A stretch of 64,000 bases of DNA. Source: Choristoneura fumiferana (Eukaryota; Arthropoda; Insecta; Lepidoptera; Tortricidae). Both the position numbers and the translations under genes were made by a program. The stretch covers positions 33,084,463 to 33,148,462 of the forward strand of contig NC_133472.1 in assembly GCF_025370935.1 (NCBI RefSeq). Reading direction: 5' to 3'. The notes under the pieces were generated by a model that had not been told where the DNA came from, did no database searches, and saw only the letters and a program-made list of their open reading frames with translations. Positions within the stretch are counted from its first letter, which is position 1; each line of letters starts with the position of its first letter. Shown here one piece after another: positions 11,758-21,800 of the stretch.

Positions 11758-12619
11758 ACTTATATTACTGGATATAATAATTGTTAAGAGTTTTATATTA
11801 AACGAACGTTTTTCCTAAAACAAGATGCGAGTTCTATGTGGCAGGAAATAAAGGTCCAGGCGAGTCCCCAGAGACGTGAATAGACCGTCTAAAACCTACC
11901 TAGAATATTATGATGTGATCTATAAAACAAATCAGCGAGTTTTTTACTCTCAAATAAGGCAACGCTCACTATCTTAATGTCGTTGTGTGTAAAGGCCTTT
12001 ATACCTACTTAAATATTAATGGCGGGTGCAACGCAGCCACCGCCGTTTGCAACAGAGTGATCCGCAAATGATATCAGTTCTGCCTCAACGAATGGCCGAC
12101 GTGCGCGCGCGCATTTTGAAAACTTTTAAACAAATACGCAGTGTTTAAAAAAATTGTGATACCCAAAGTGAGTTGCTCTTATAAATATGCAAATGAAACA
12201 AATAATTTAAGTAGAATTTGATTATGTTAATTCAACAATCAAATTGTTAAACAAACAAGAACTTTCACTTTTACTCGACAGGAAACAACCGAACACAACG
12301 CACTTTTATTTGTTTATTTATTTGTACTGGAAGGGTAAGTTACAGTCAAAATTATTTCCTTATAAATATGTAAAGGGTTAAATATTTTTTCGGTAAGTTT
12401 ATTTTGTGGGAAAATATTTTAGAACAGGTTGTTAAGGCCGATTATTAGTGTGAAATGATGTGACGGCGTTCTGTGACCTCCACCTCTTTGTGCGGCACTC
12501 AGCAAGCGATTGCTCACTTACGTCGTCGTACCTATGTAAGTGTGATAGCATTGGATTGCGTGATTATTATAAAGGCAAATGAAATCAGAGTCAAATAGCA
12601 TTTTTCGGTAAGTTCCAGC
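11758..12619. other. Intergenic, nothing recognised
   Basis: No gene or repeat border found. Confidence 0.4.
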
Positions 12620-13280
12620 TCAGGCCCAGACCACAAGGCTGTAGGAAGGAAATAATCTGCCGAGTGGCTTCACGGCTATCCTTCTTTTAATACTGGAACC
12701 TTCCTGGAGGCTGAAACTTTGCGAATTGCAGTTGGGCTGAGGCTGGGTGCTGCTTTGTGTTCTCCACACTGTTGCCCCTGTGTTGCCAATGTCGACCAAA
12801 TAGGCCATCATGGGCTTTCCTGCCAAAAAAGTGCTGGCCGTTTTTCCCGGCACGCTGCGCTTAATGATATTATCCGCCGGTCTCTTGCCACCATAAACGT
12901 GCCGTCAATTTTAGAACCCAATGGCATTGCGCGTGATGATGGCGAAAAGCCGGACGGTACGTCTCTGATTCCGTGGAGGATGGGACGGGTTATAGTTTGG
13001 GACGCAACCTGCCTCCAAGGTACAACTAAAAAACCTGGTCGAGGGCAGGAAAATATTAAAATACCAGGGTCTCGGTTCAGCATATAATTTCGTTGCTGTC
13101 GGATTTGAGACACTGGGTCCTTGGGGTCCCAGCGCACAAAATTTAATTAAAGAAGTGCAAAAGCGCCTGGTCGACACTACTGGAGACCAAAGGGCTGGCA
13201 GCTATCTTAACGAATCGCCATCGCCATTCAACGAGGGAATGCTGCCAGCCTCTTGGGCACCATGCCACGGGGGCCTTTTT
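12620..13280 (+). pseudogene. Non-LTR retrotransposon ORF C-terminal relic
   Basis: The frame from 12719 reads LRLGAALCSPHCCPCVANVD, GHHGLSCQKSAGRFSRHAAL and IPWRMGRVIVWDATCLQG. This is the HGLSC..SAGR..RH..LND...PW..GR..WD.TC block found at the C-terminus of many invertebrate LINE polymerases. After a frameshift near 13085 the family motif resumes as FETLGPWGPSAQNLI and VDTTGDQRAGSYL. An AT-rich tail similar to 32035-32100 follows. Broken by frameshifts; no function expected. Confidence 0.75.
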
Positions 13281-13752
13281 TAGATTTAATTTAGTAGGTA
13301 TTCAGTTTTTAAGTTAGGTTGTTAGTTAAGTTTTATATGGTTATTTTTTCTTAAATTCTTGTATTTATGTGAATAAAATTTGTTATTTTAATAAAATATT
13401 TATTGGAAAACGTTGACGTAGCACATAACGTTAGTATTGTACTTAATTAGGATCGGACGGACATGGGCGACTATATGGGGCAGGGGTATTCGAAGTGCCT
13501 TGCGAATGGTTTTTCATATCGTATTATTTGAAGGAATATCCTGTACTAAACTTCCATAAATCCAAGTTACTTTTTAACAAAACATTTTTAATATTTACTA
13601 GCTTTTTTGCTGACTGTAGGTAAGTACGTACTTTGCACTGTGCTTGTGTAAGTGAATTAGAAAAAAGATTTGAAGCAAGCAAACAAACAAGCAAAATATA
13701 GATACATAAGATGAAGTTAACAAAAAAAGCTTTCAAAAATGCATTTCGGCTC

Positions 13753-13967
13753 AAGGGCGTCGCCAGGGGGGAGCAGGGAGGGGCAGCTGCCCCCCCTAGA
13801 GATTCTAAAAAGGTTGCCAAATGTAAAGCAACCAAACCAGCCTTATGTCTTTGACTTGACTTGCTTGATCGATCATTCCTGTATGTCGAAACCAAAACTC
13901 GAATGAATTCACCAATTATGAACTAGCCCCCCCCAACCCCTCCTGGGTCATTGGCTGGCGACGCCCT
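13753..13967. mobile_element. hAT-type MITE with 7/8-bp target duplication
   Basis: Termini caagggcgtcgccag and ctggcgacgcccttg are perfect inverses, flanked by tttcggct and tttcggcg. TIR sequence and 8-bp duplication fit hAT. The G-rich arm and C-rich arm make a strong hairpin. Confidence 0.8.
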
Positions 13968-13968
13968 T

Positions 13969-15166
13969 GTTTCGGCGCTTGAACAGCAAACAACAGGCAA
14001 AGGTTAAACATGAAATACATTTTTTTTGGTATACGTTTTACTGACTGGTGGTCTCTTGGTTGAGACCCTGAATTTCTCTTGAATCTTCGCGGTCATTGAA
14101 CGCATGGTGGTCGTCCTACGATGAGGTTCCTGCTGGTCCTGCTAAAGAGAACGACTAATTATATATTTATAATTATAACAATTACCAATAGTGAAAACAA
14201 TACGGTGACTTGTAAAAAAAACCACGCTTTTCTAGGTACCTAGGTACCTATGTATCCCAAAACGGGAATAGAATTTCGTTCTCCATACAGGAGGTTTGTG
14301 TAGATTTATTATTGAGTGTTGAGTATACACATCTATACAGAATTCTATTCATTCTATGCTTATTTTTTCTAACCTGTGTAATGTGTCAAGTTGCTGTTAT
14401 AAATAAATTATTTTCTTTCTTTCTTCTTAACAGTGTAATCAATTAATTAAGTAGGTTACCTACCTAAATGATGTGTAAAAATTTAGTTGCCCTTAGTTTT
14501 CTACTCCACATTGTTGTTTAAAAAATACTTAATCTAAAGTGATCGACAGCGGAAAAATCGGCAAGTAAATAGGTATATATTTATCACACAATGTAAAGAT
14601 AGAAGATAAATTCTAGACTTCGGATTTACGGTCGCTCTACTTTTGTAAGAATAAGTAAGTATACCTACTACTGCACGAGTAATTGCAACGAAGGCACCGT
14701 CAACCCCATTTTTCTGGTGAATTGGGGAATACGGTATTTGACAACTGAAAATATAGATATACAGATAGTGTTTAGCGAACAAAAAATATAAATTGGTTGA
14801 AAATTGGATTTATAACTAGTGATTTTTTGAAAAATCTGTATACCTGTCTCTTTCTCAAACGCTTTTCTCTATGCAGCAAGTATGTCTTTCTCTGTCTAAT
14901 CTTGAATTTCAAACCTTTATAACTTTGTTATTTGTAAAGGTACTTAGCTTAAAAATGGTTTTTCTATTCGATAACAGGCATTGTGTAGTTTTAATTTATA
15001 AAACATATACAAAATAGTCAAATACCGTATTTCATAAGAAAGTTTCTTGGATACTTACTTAGATATCATATTTTGTCCATAAGATTAGCGAGATCGTGTT
15101 TACCTATTAGGGAATTTTCTGAGCCGAAGAATCTGAGAGAACGGCAGTGTTTTAATTTGATAACTT
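13969..15166. other. Intergenic, nothing recognised
   Basis: AT-rich. The only simple repeat seen is a short ttctttctttc run near 14415. Confidence 0.4.
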
Positions 15167-15303
15167 CATTAGCGGCGTTAGGGTAGGGCGCGGTGGGGCG
15201 ACCGCCCGCCCAGGGCAGGACGCCTGAAGCCTATACCTTCCCAAAAGTTGGGGGCACCGTGGAAATCTCACCCAGGCCGCTGGAATTGCTAAAACCGACA
15301 CTG
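15167..15303 (-). mobile_element. hAT-type MITE, short copy of 51140-51329
   Basis: On the minus strand it starts cagtgtcggttttagcaatt and ends ...aacgccgctaatg, matching the 51140 copy with an internal deletion. Flanks gataactt and gataattt are a 7/8-bp target duplication. Confidence 0.8.
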
Positions 15304-16941
15304 GATAATTTTGTCATCTTTTTCTCACGTGTCCGTTCGTCTGTTCGTCAGTCACACGGGTTTTCCAGCCAAACTGTTGAAGCTAGCCGTACAAATTAAC
15401 AAATAATATTTTTCAAGTAAAGGTAAACGGGGAAAATTATTTGACCTACCCCCTCGAATGGGATATCGGTAATTTATTGAAATGAAAACAAAGGAATTTG
15501 AAGCCGTCAGTCAGCTTTTTTTCATAAAATTTTGAACCGAAGATTTTTTTAACTCCTGATTGACGTATAATGTTATTATATTTAAAACCGAGGTATGTAC
15601 ATTTTGCCTTCAACAGTCTCCAATCTTTAAATCTCTCGAATGCGCAACGAAAGTCGGAAATATTAAACAGCGCTTAAGTACCTACCTATACTATACCTGT
15701 AGTGTATCGACACGACACGCACGTGTTCTCGTAATATCAACAAACTGATTTTAATTACCGCAGTCAATTTCACTGATTTTCTTTACAACATTTTGAACTA
15801 CCTACTTCAAGAACAGGGTCAGGCGAGTTATATTATATTCTTCGTCAAAGAATAGGTACCTACACTATAATAACGGCTTTAAACGGGATGTGTTAGTAAG
15901 TATAATAAATATATATATATATATATTCAAATCGAGGATCTCGGATGCTGCTATACAACTTCCTTAAAATTTGTCATATGGGGGTTACGGGGGCAAACAA
16001 TCGATCTGCTTTGTTTTATTTCTGGCAAAAGGCATGTTTTCGAGAGAAACTCGGTTACCCAGGAGGTGCAAGCTTATGGCGCTAAGTATATAACATTTTA
16101 TTCATGTATTTACACTGTATAATTTGTACTTACCTTTAATAAAAATAATACAGCTACTTAAGTATTATGTTTTTTTTTAATAATAACGTATAAATATTTT
16201 GAATCCAACTTTGATTAGGTTATATAACATGTACTCGTAAGTAAGTAGGGTGTAAGGCACTTTCCAAGGCAAACTTCATTTGCTCCTCAAGTTTAATCGG
16301 TTTTTGATCTAAGTATGCGTAGTCAACCAAGAAATTGCTGAACCATCCCGAGGTAGGTAGCTAGGTAGGTATACTTATAGTTACTGTGAACCAATAGAAA
16401 TATTTTTGATAGTTCAATGTATACAGTAACAGGTGATTTTGTATGTACCTAGAGTGCGGGTCAAATTTTTTGCCGCTGAGTATACAATGTGTGACCCAGA
16501 ACCGGGGATAATATTAAAAACAGAGGTTCTATAGCTCACCAGTAATTGGATCATCATGGTCCCACTTAATTAAAATTAAAATTTAACTTTTGTCTTTTTT
16601 CTAACAAACTTAATCGTAAATTCAATGTAACGCCATCCTAGAACCCAACTGACGTCGCCTGTCACGCTACAAATATCAAACATTTTGCTTACATGGCTTC
16701 TTCGAATAAACTTTAGTGTAACATAAATAAAAACCGTTTTTTTTTAATGTCGTTCAACTAATGTTGTTCAGTTTGACGAACTGAGTACGATCTACGTTTT
16801 ACTTATTTGCCCGTGCTACGGGCCACACCCGGTATACCTATTTATTCGTACTTAAAGAACGTTAGAGCGTATGCGTGAGATATTTTTGTGTAGGTTAGGT
16901 AGGTACCTACAAAACGTATACTTACTACCGATATTATTTCC
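15304..16941. other. Intergenic, nothing recognised
   Basis: Contains a short (AT)n run near 15907-15926. No gene. Confidence 0.4.
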
Positions 16942-17470
16942 AAAAACCGGCCAAGAGCGTGTCGGACACGCCCAAAATAGGGTTCCGTAGCCATTACGGA
17001 AAAATTAAGTAATATTTTTCTAAGGATTTCGTAGTTTATACGGAATCTTCCAAGTTTAGGTATATTTTATACCTTAGGCTGCTATTTACTCATAAACTAC
17101 TAATAATTCTCAAGCAAACTTAGCCGTTATAGTTTTCCTTGAAAGTTTGATATACTAACTACCATCCTGATTTTTTTCAAATTTTTCCACCCATCAGTTT
17201 AGATTTTAGAGGGGGGGGACGCTCGATTTTAATGAAAATTTGCACTTTAAAGTTGAATATTTCGCAAACAAATCACTGAATCGAAAAATCGTCTTAGCAA
17301 ACCCCTAAAAAGACTGGTTTTGTACCATTTTGTCGGCATAGTTTACATATATATCCGTGCAAAATTACAGCTTTCTAGCATTCATAGTCCCAGAGCAAAT
17401 CCGCGGACGGACAGACAGACAGACAGACATGGCGAAACTATATTTTGCCATTTTGGCTCCGGAACCCTAA
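16942..17470 (+). repeat. Dispersed repeat family A, full copy
   Basis: Begins aaaaaccggccaagagcgtg, continues tcggacacgcccaaaatagg and gttccgtagccattacgg, and ends ttggctccggaaccctaa. It has no terminal inverted repeat. Inner 'ggttccgtagcc' and outer 'ggctccggaacc' could pair. Class unknown to me. Confidence 0.75.
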
Positions 17471-17615
17471 TACCTATAATATGTCAATAAAAAGAAAAAT
17501 CATAAACGCGAGATCCGATCCATGTTAAGCATTTCTGCGAAAAATATAATTAGTTGCATAATGGTAATATAGTATAAAACTTAAGGTGTATGTAGTGTAG
17601 GTACTATGTAGGAAA

Positions 17616-17732
17616 TTAATACTTGACCGAAATATTATGGCAGTCCTTAGAGTGCTTCAGTTCTTCCATTTCAATCGTAGCTGTAGGTAGTTTGGGCTCG
17701 GAATTATTGGATGATGATGAACTCGATGATAC
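17616..17732 (-). CDS. Candidate alternative 3' exon of the CUB/LDLa gene
   Basis: After a possible acceptor (acttaaag) the minus strand reads VSSSSSSSNNSEPKLPTATI, then EMEELKHSKDCHNISVKY and TAA. It looks like a serine-rich, charged cytoplasmic tail. It needs a phase-0 join, which only the weak donor CCG|gtgcgg in exon 4 gives. The better donor GCG|gtaacc leads to another frame. Confidence 0.25.
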   Translation of the reverse strand, partial: VSSSSSSSNNSEPKLPTATIEMEELKHSKDCHNISVKY

Positions 17733-18074
17733 CTTTAAGTTAAAATGAACATTATTTCATTACCTATTTGATATTCGTCCTGGTGTTAAAATATCGAATA
17801 TTTAAAATTATCGATGTTTTTGTACCTACAGTATTTACTGTCTAATTAAAAAATGTTGAGTTTCTGGTGCCTTGGCGCCAATATTAGATACCTATTGGTT
17901 ATCGATTCCCGACTGAGTGTACCTACATTGCCTAATTGTTTTAAGAAAAACCGCAGGCACGTTGAGGCTAAGCCAGAGCACAAAACATCATTATTGCACA
18001 AGTGCAATAATGATGTCAAGACATTAATGTTTAACGATTGATACCAGCTTACTTAGCTGAGTACCCCACTCAAA

Positions 18075-18087
18075 TTTATTATTTATT
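18075..18087 (-). terminator. Poly(A) signals of the CUB/LDLa gene
   Basis: Two AATAAA hexamers on the minus strand (18087-18082 and 18080-18075), 51-63 bp after the stop. Confidence 0.55.
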
Positions 18088-18137
18088 GTGACACCATCCT
18101 TATCCATAAAACGATAAACAACCGAGACGTCAGAAGG

Positions 18138-18405
18138 TTACCGCACCGGCACAAGTGAAGCTCGGCGGACGTTTTCAATATCAATGGGGCCTTCATCAGG
18201 ACTTTTGAACACTGAGTCCACACACAGCCGATTGTCTTCGTTTGCGTTGAAGACGAAGAAGGAGTTGGCCAGGGGCGGAAGGTATCTCATGAGGAGATGG
18301 CCGCAAGCTAGCGCGACACACAGCAATCCAGCTGTCACGGCGAACACCGGCGCGAGTCCTAGGTGCTCCACCGGCAAACCGCAGTCAGCCTTGCGCTCGT
18401 CGAAC
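18138..18405 (-). CDS. CUB/LDLa gene exon 4: end of LDLa, membrane helix, tail, stop
   Basis: Starts FDERKADCGLPVEH, closes the LDLa module, then a 23-residue hydrophobic helix and a tail ending VRRASLVPVR and TAA. Acceptor ataccaacag. The stop sits inside a possible donor, GCG|gtaacc, so the tail could be spliced further. Confidence 0.82.
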
Positions 18406-21260
18406 CTGTTGGTATAGGTCACATGTGTAACATGACTACTATTCAATCACTCAGTGCTTCTTCCGTAGTCTCACAAAAAGTTGTTTTTTTGTTCGGGACG
18501 TAGTTAGGTACTTTATTTAAGTACGGTCTCTTCTATACAGCTAAAGTTTTTATTTAAGAGACGAGGGGCATTTTGTTCTGGGTCCAAACTTCTGCCGGGT
18601 GTGTGCGGGAAAATTAAAAACTAGGCTCATTTAGGCGGTGCGAGAATACGATAAAAATAACACTAATTTCACTAATTACTGCTTCTAAACTTCGAAAATC
18701 GAAGTTTGCGTGCGTCGTGCCGTCCCTCTCACTCGTTTTAAATAATAAGCGTCAGCGAGACGGCAAGATACGAAGTTCGAATTTTGCACTTCGTAGTAAC
18801 CATAGGGCCAGTTTTTTGTTTCGGTTCATGCAACGTCATAAAATCCGTATCAAAAACGTCTACCGTAATTATCATTAATTCTTGTCTTTTTTAACTTAGT
18901 TTTTCTTTTCCTGTAAATCCATTGATATTCAATTAGCGTTTAATATATTTGACCTTAAATTAATAAAATATTAATGCTCTCGTCATCGATAATTACCAAT
19001 CCGAAACACCGCAGTTTTTTATGCCGTCGCAGACTACTCCATTGGTAAAACAGTAGTCCTCACCATTATCAATCGTGCAAACGGTCTCATTTTTTGCATA
19101 GCAATTTTTTTCACCAGGTGGTTTTAATCGTGCTGCGGTCGCTGTCACCTGATACATATGAGCCTGAAATTTATTAAGATAAGTAGATGTGTAGTACAGT
19201 CAAAGTATAGTGTAGTAGGGAACTTAACGAAGTATTATAATAACGTAACAAACAAATATGGTTGGTAGGTATACATTAGGGAGATACACTTTAGTGGCAG
19301 AAGAAAACAAGTAAAAGAAAAGTATAATCTTTCGGCTAAAAATTATTTTTGTAAATCTATCCGCGCATGTACATAATAAATATACATGTGGAATATAGAA
19401 CCTACTCCTTTTTTGAAACCAGTTGAAACAGCCTGGAAGTACTTTGTACTCTCTTGAATTCTGTGCCGGGGGCAGAAAACAGTCAAAACCTGGCAATGAG
19501 ACTTTTTTCGAAAAATTATAAACCTAACTACTTAATCCGGCCAAGTGCGCGTTGGACTCGCGCATTGAAAGTTCAGTCCAACCCAGCCCCTCGGTAAGTC
19601 GACACGGCAGCCTGTCCCAAAGCAGCGACAATATCAGTATACATTCGATTAATAATATTTTTGTGTTCAACATCACTGCAAAAACCAGAAAAACAACAAT
19701 AACGCTTTTTAATTCGCAATTTTTAATTTGTCGTAAAGTTATTTATTTCTGAAACAGTATTTCCTTCAGAATTGATACTAAACTAACCTAACCTGCCGCA
19801 TTCTGTAAGTATGATCACATTTAAGAGCACAATCGATTCCGATGGTTTTAAAAAAACCGGCCAAGAGCGTGTCGGACACGCCCAAAATAGGGTTCCGTAG
19901 CCATTACGAATAAAATAAGTAAAATATGTAAAAATTTTCAATTTTTTCCACCCACCCGTTTAGATTTTAGAGGGGGGGGGGGACGCTCGATTTTAATGAA
20001 AGTTTGCACTTTAAAGTTGAATATTTTGCAAACAACTCACTGAATAGAAAAACCGTTTTAGCAACCCCCTAATGATTTTAAAAGACCTATCCAACGATAC
20101 CACACACTATAAGGTTAGATGAGAAAAAAAATCACACACAGTTTACATCTATGGGAGGTACCTACACTAAAAAAAAATTTTATTTTTATTTTTATTGTAT
20201 CATTATGTCGGCATAGTTTACATACATATTCGTGCAAAATTACAGCTTTCTGCCCGCCCGCTGCTCTGCATTTTGGCTCCGGAACCCTAAAAATGACTCA
20301 GACAAAAATGAGTTTTGTATTTAGTTTTTTTATCATAAACTAAGTACACTCAGTATGGGTGTAACAAAACTACTCATAAAATTTTGTATGAAAAAATTAA
20401 ATAAGTACATTTTGAAAGAAAAGGTACGTACACTGTTTTTTGAAAATTCCCTTATATTATTTAATTCTTGGTATGCACGGCTTTGGTGGATTCACAATTA
20501 GCAATAACGCAAATAACTATACAAAATGAATTAAGTATAGAGATCAGAGATGTAGGTTATGTGCTAATTAAAATTAAACAGAGTAAAGATTATAAAAGTT
20601 ACTTACATTCATATCCGCATTAATACTGCTGTTGCTTGTAAAACGGAAGCGAAATCTCTCAGACACGCTGCACACGTAGTAGGGAGAATATTTATTTTTT
20701 ACGGGTAAGTAATCACAGAGCCTAAAGCATTGTGAGCCCTTCAAGATGACGAATATATCTCGATTAAAGATGCAGTTTATGCCAATATCGTTCGGAAACA
20801 GTATCACTATTATCAAGTAAACTTCAGGGGAATCGGCAACAAGTTCTACCAGACATTCGTAGTCAGCCGTGCGCAAAGTGCGGAATACCTAAAAATAAAT
20901 AAACAACAATCACTTATCGCAACACATCGAAGATGCACTAAAATCATCTTACCAATTCCATTCAAAACGTATTACAAGTCTACTTTATTAATTTTCAATC
21001 TTTCTGCTTTCCATTTTGTCCTTGAGGAAAAATTAAAAGCGGAAAACCAGTGTGACTATTTATTTATGTTTACGGATAATTGGACCCACCAAAGTGATAG
21101 TATCAGACATCCCCATGCCGAAGGACAAGTCGTATCGCAATTTCTGGGATAACGCACATTGGCTACTTATTTCATACGGGCGGTAGAGTATTAGGAGTCC
21201 AGGTCCTTTTGCTGCAGAAAACAAACCCACAAAAACACTTAATCTGAATATGGGATTCAT
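18138..21260 (-). CDS. CUB/LDLa single-pass membrane protein (whole gene, 4 coding exons)
   Basis: Spliced coding sequence of 888 nt, 295 residues, exons 21260-21090, 20888-20607, 19163-18997 and 18405-18138. Order: signal-like start MNPIFRLSVFVGLFSAAKG; a CUB-like beta region (about 20-165) with cysteines in YEC, INC, QC, LC and YVC; an LDLa module (about 172-215) with six cysteines, ending NCGVSDWFDERKADC; a helix near 224-246 (APVFAVTAGLLCVALACGHL); and a 46-residue cytoplasmic tail. The strongest join is TG|G, which completes the LDLa motif across exons 3 and 4. The domain order resembles the insect CUB-LDLa protein Culd, an endocytic factor of photoreceptors, but I cannot establish orthology. 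A TGA lies just upstream of the ATG. Alternatively ttttctgcag at 21217-21212 is an acceptor, with the N-terminus further upstream. Confidence 0.75.
18686..18805. mobile_element. TACGAA-type MITE in CUB/LDLa intron 3
   Basis: taaacttcgaaaatcgaagt, gtcgtgccgtccctctcact, and on the right gcgagacggcaagatacgaa and cttcgtagtaac. Lies between coding exons 4 and 3. Confidence 0.75.
18997..19163 (-). CDS. CUB/LDLa gene exon 3
   Basis: Starts AHMYQVTATAARLKPPGEK, the last CUB strand, then most of the LDLa module (CYAKNETVC, YCFTNGVVCDGIKNCGVSD). Acceptor ataaatttcag, donor TG|gtaatt. Confidence 0.85.
19851..20290 (+). repeat. Dispersed repeat family A in CUB/LDLa intron 2
   Basis: aaaaaaccggccaagagcgt at the left end and ggctccggaaccctaa at the right. 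Shorter than the 16942 copy. A fragment of another unit (ccggccaagtgcgcgttgga) lies just before, at 19539. Confidence 0.75.
20607..20888 (-). CDS. CUB/LDLa gene exon 2
   Basis: 94 codons, phase 0 on both sides, starting VFRTLRTADYECLVELVA and ending FTSNSSINADMN. CUB-like core. Acceptor tttatttttag, donor AAT|gtaagt. Confidence 0.8.
21090..21260 (-). CDS. CUB/LDLa gene exon 1
   Basis: Residues 1-57: signal-like start, then LLILYRPYEISSQC and ending MSDTITL. The donor is TTG|gtgggt, chosen because it alone keeps the frame of exon 2. The exon may instead start at 21211, after a good ttttctgcag acceptor. Confidence 0.65.
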
Positions 21261-21673
21261 CGTTCACTCAATAATAGGAAAACTACATGGCTATGGTTTT
21301 AAATCTGAGAATAGGTACATGCCTAACCTAACACGTTTTGCATAATATAACTCATAATTTAACTGCCAACTAGCTGGCTGGAATTATGATAAAATTGGCA
21401 CAATTTTATATTACGTACCTACCTACATGAGACAGACTCAATCTTAATTAGAGTCTAGATATTACAGCACCGGTGAAACTGTGGAAACATTTACGAGTAT
21501 GTGCAATGAACTGTCAAGTTGGTTCGCCTAATTCTGGACTCGAGTATCTATAGCTATCTCTCATAGTTTCGGATTTCTCCTTACTGACCCATTGATCACA
21601 CTGTATACATCTAAACAGAAGCACCTATCAGGTATGTAGATGGAGTATATTAAGTAATTACAAACTCCTGCAG
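21261..21673. promoter_or_regulatory. Putative divergent promoter region
   Basis: The 413 bp between the two head-to-head start codons. I see no TATA box worth naming. Untranslated 5' exons of either gene could move the real promoters outside it. Confidence 0.35.
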
Positions 21674-21800
21674 ATGGTGGTGGCAGACGTGGGCACGGAA
21701 AGGAATGAGGACTGCGAGGAAGATTATGGCTACAAAAAAGATTTTCACACAGCACTTCCCCAATTTCTAGCAGTTAGCGTCAAAAACATAATACTTCTTG
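21674..21800 (+). CDS. Transporter exon 1 (residues 1-42)
   Basis: Starts MVVADVGTERNEDCEEDYGY, an acidic cytoplasmic N-terminus, then runs into helix 1 (FLAVSVKNIILLG). Donor G|gtgagt. The final G joins GT of the next exon to give ILL-GYGMTLG. Confidence 0.82.

Noticed and set aside
12808..13177. Two minus-strand ORFs of 109 and 88 codons
   Set aside because: Shadows of the LINE C-terminal relic, which has the recognisable motif on the plus strand.
21561..21755. Minus-strand ORF of 64 codons as a first exon of the CUB/LDLa gene
   Set aside because: Overlaps transporter exon 1 antisense, has no signal peptide, and has no donor in the required phase.
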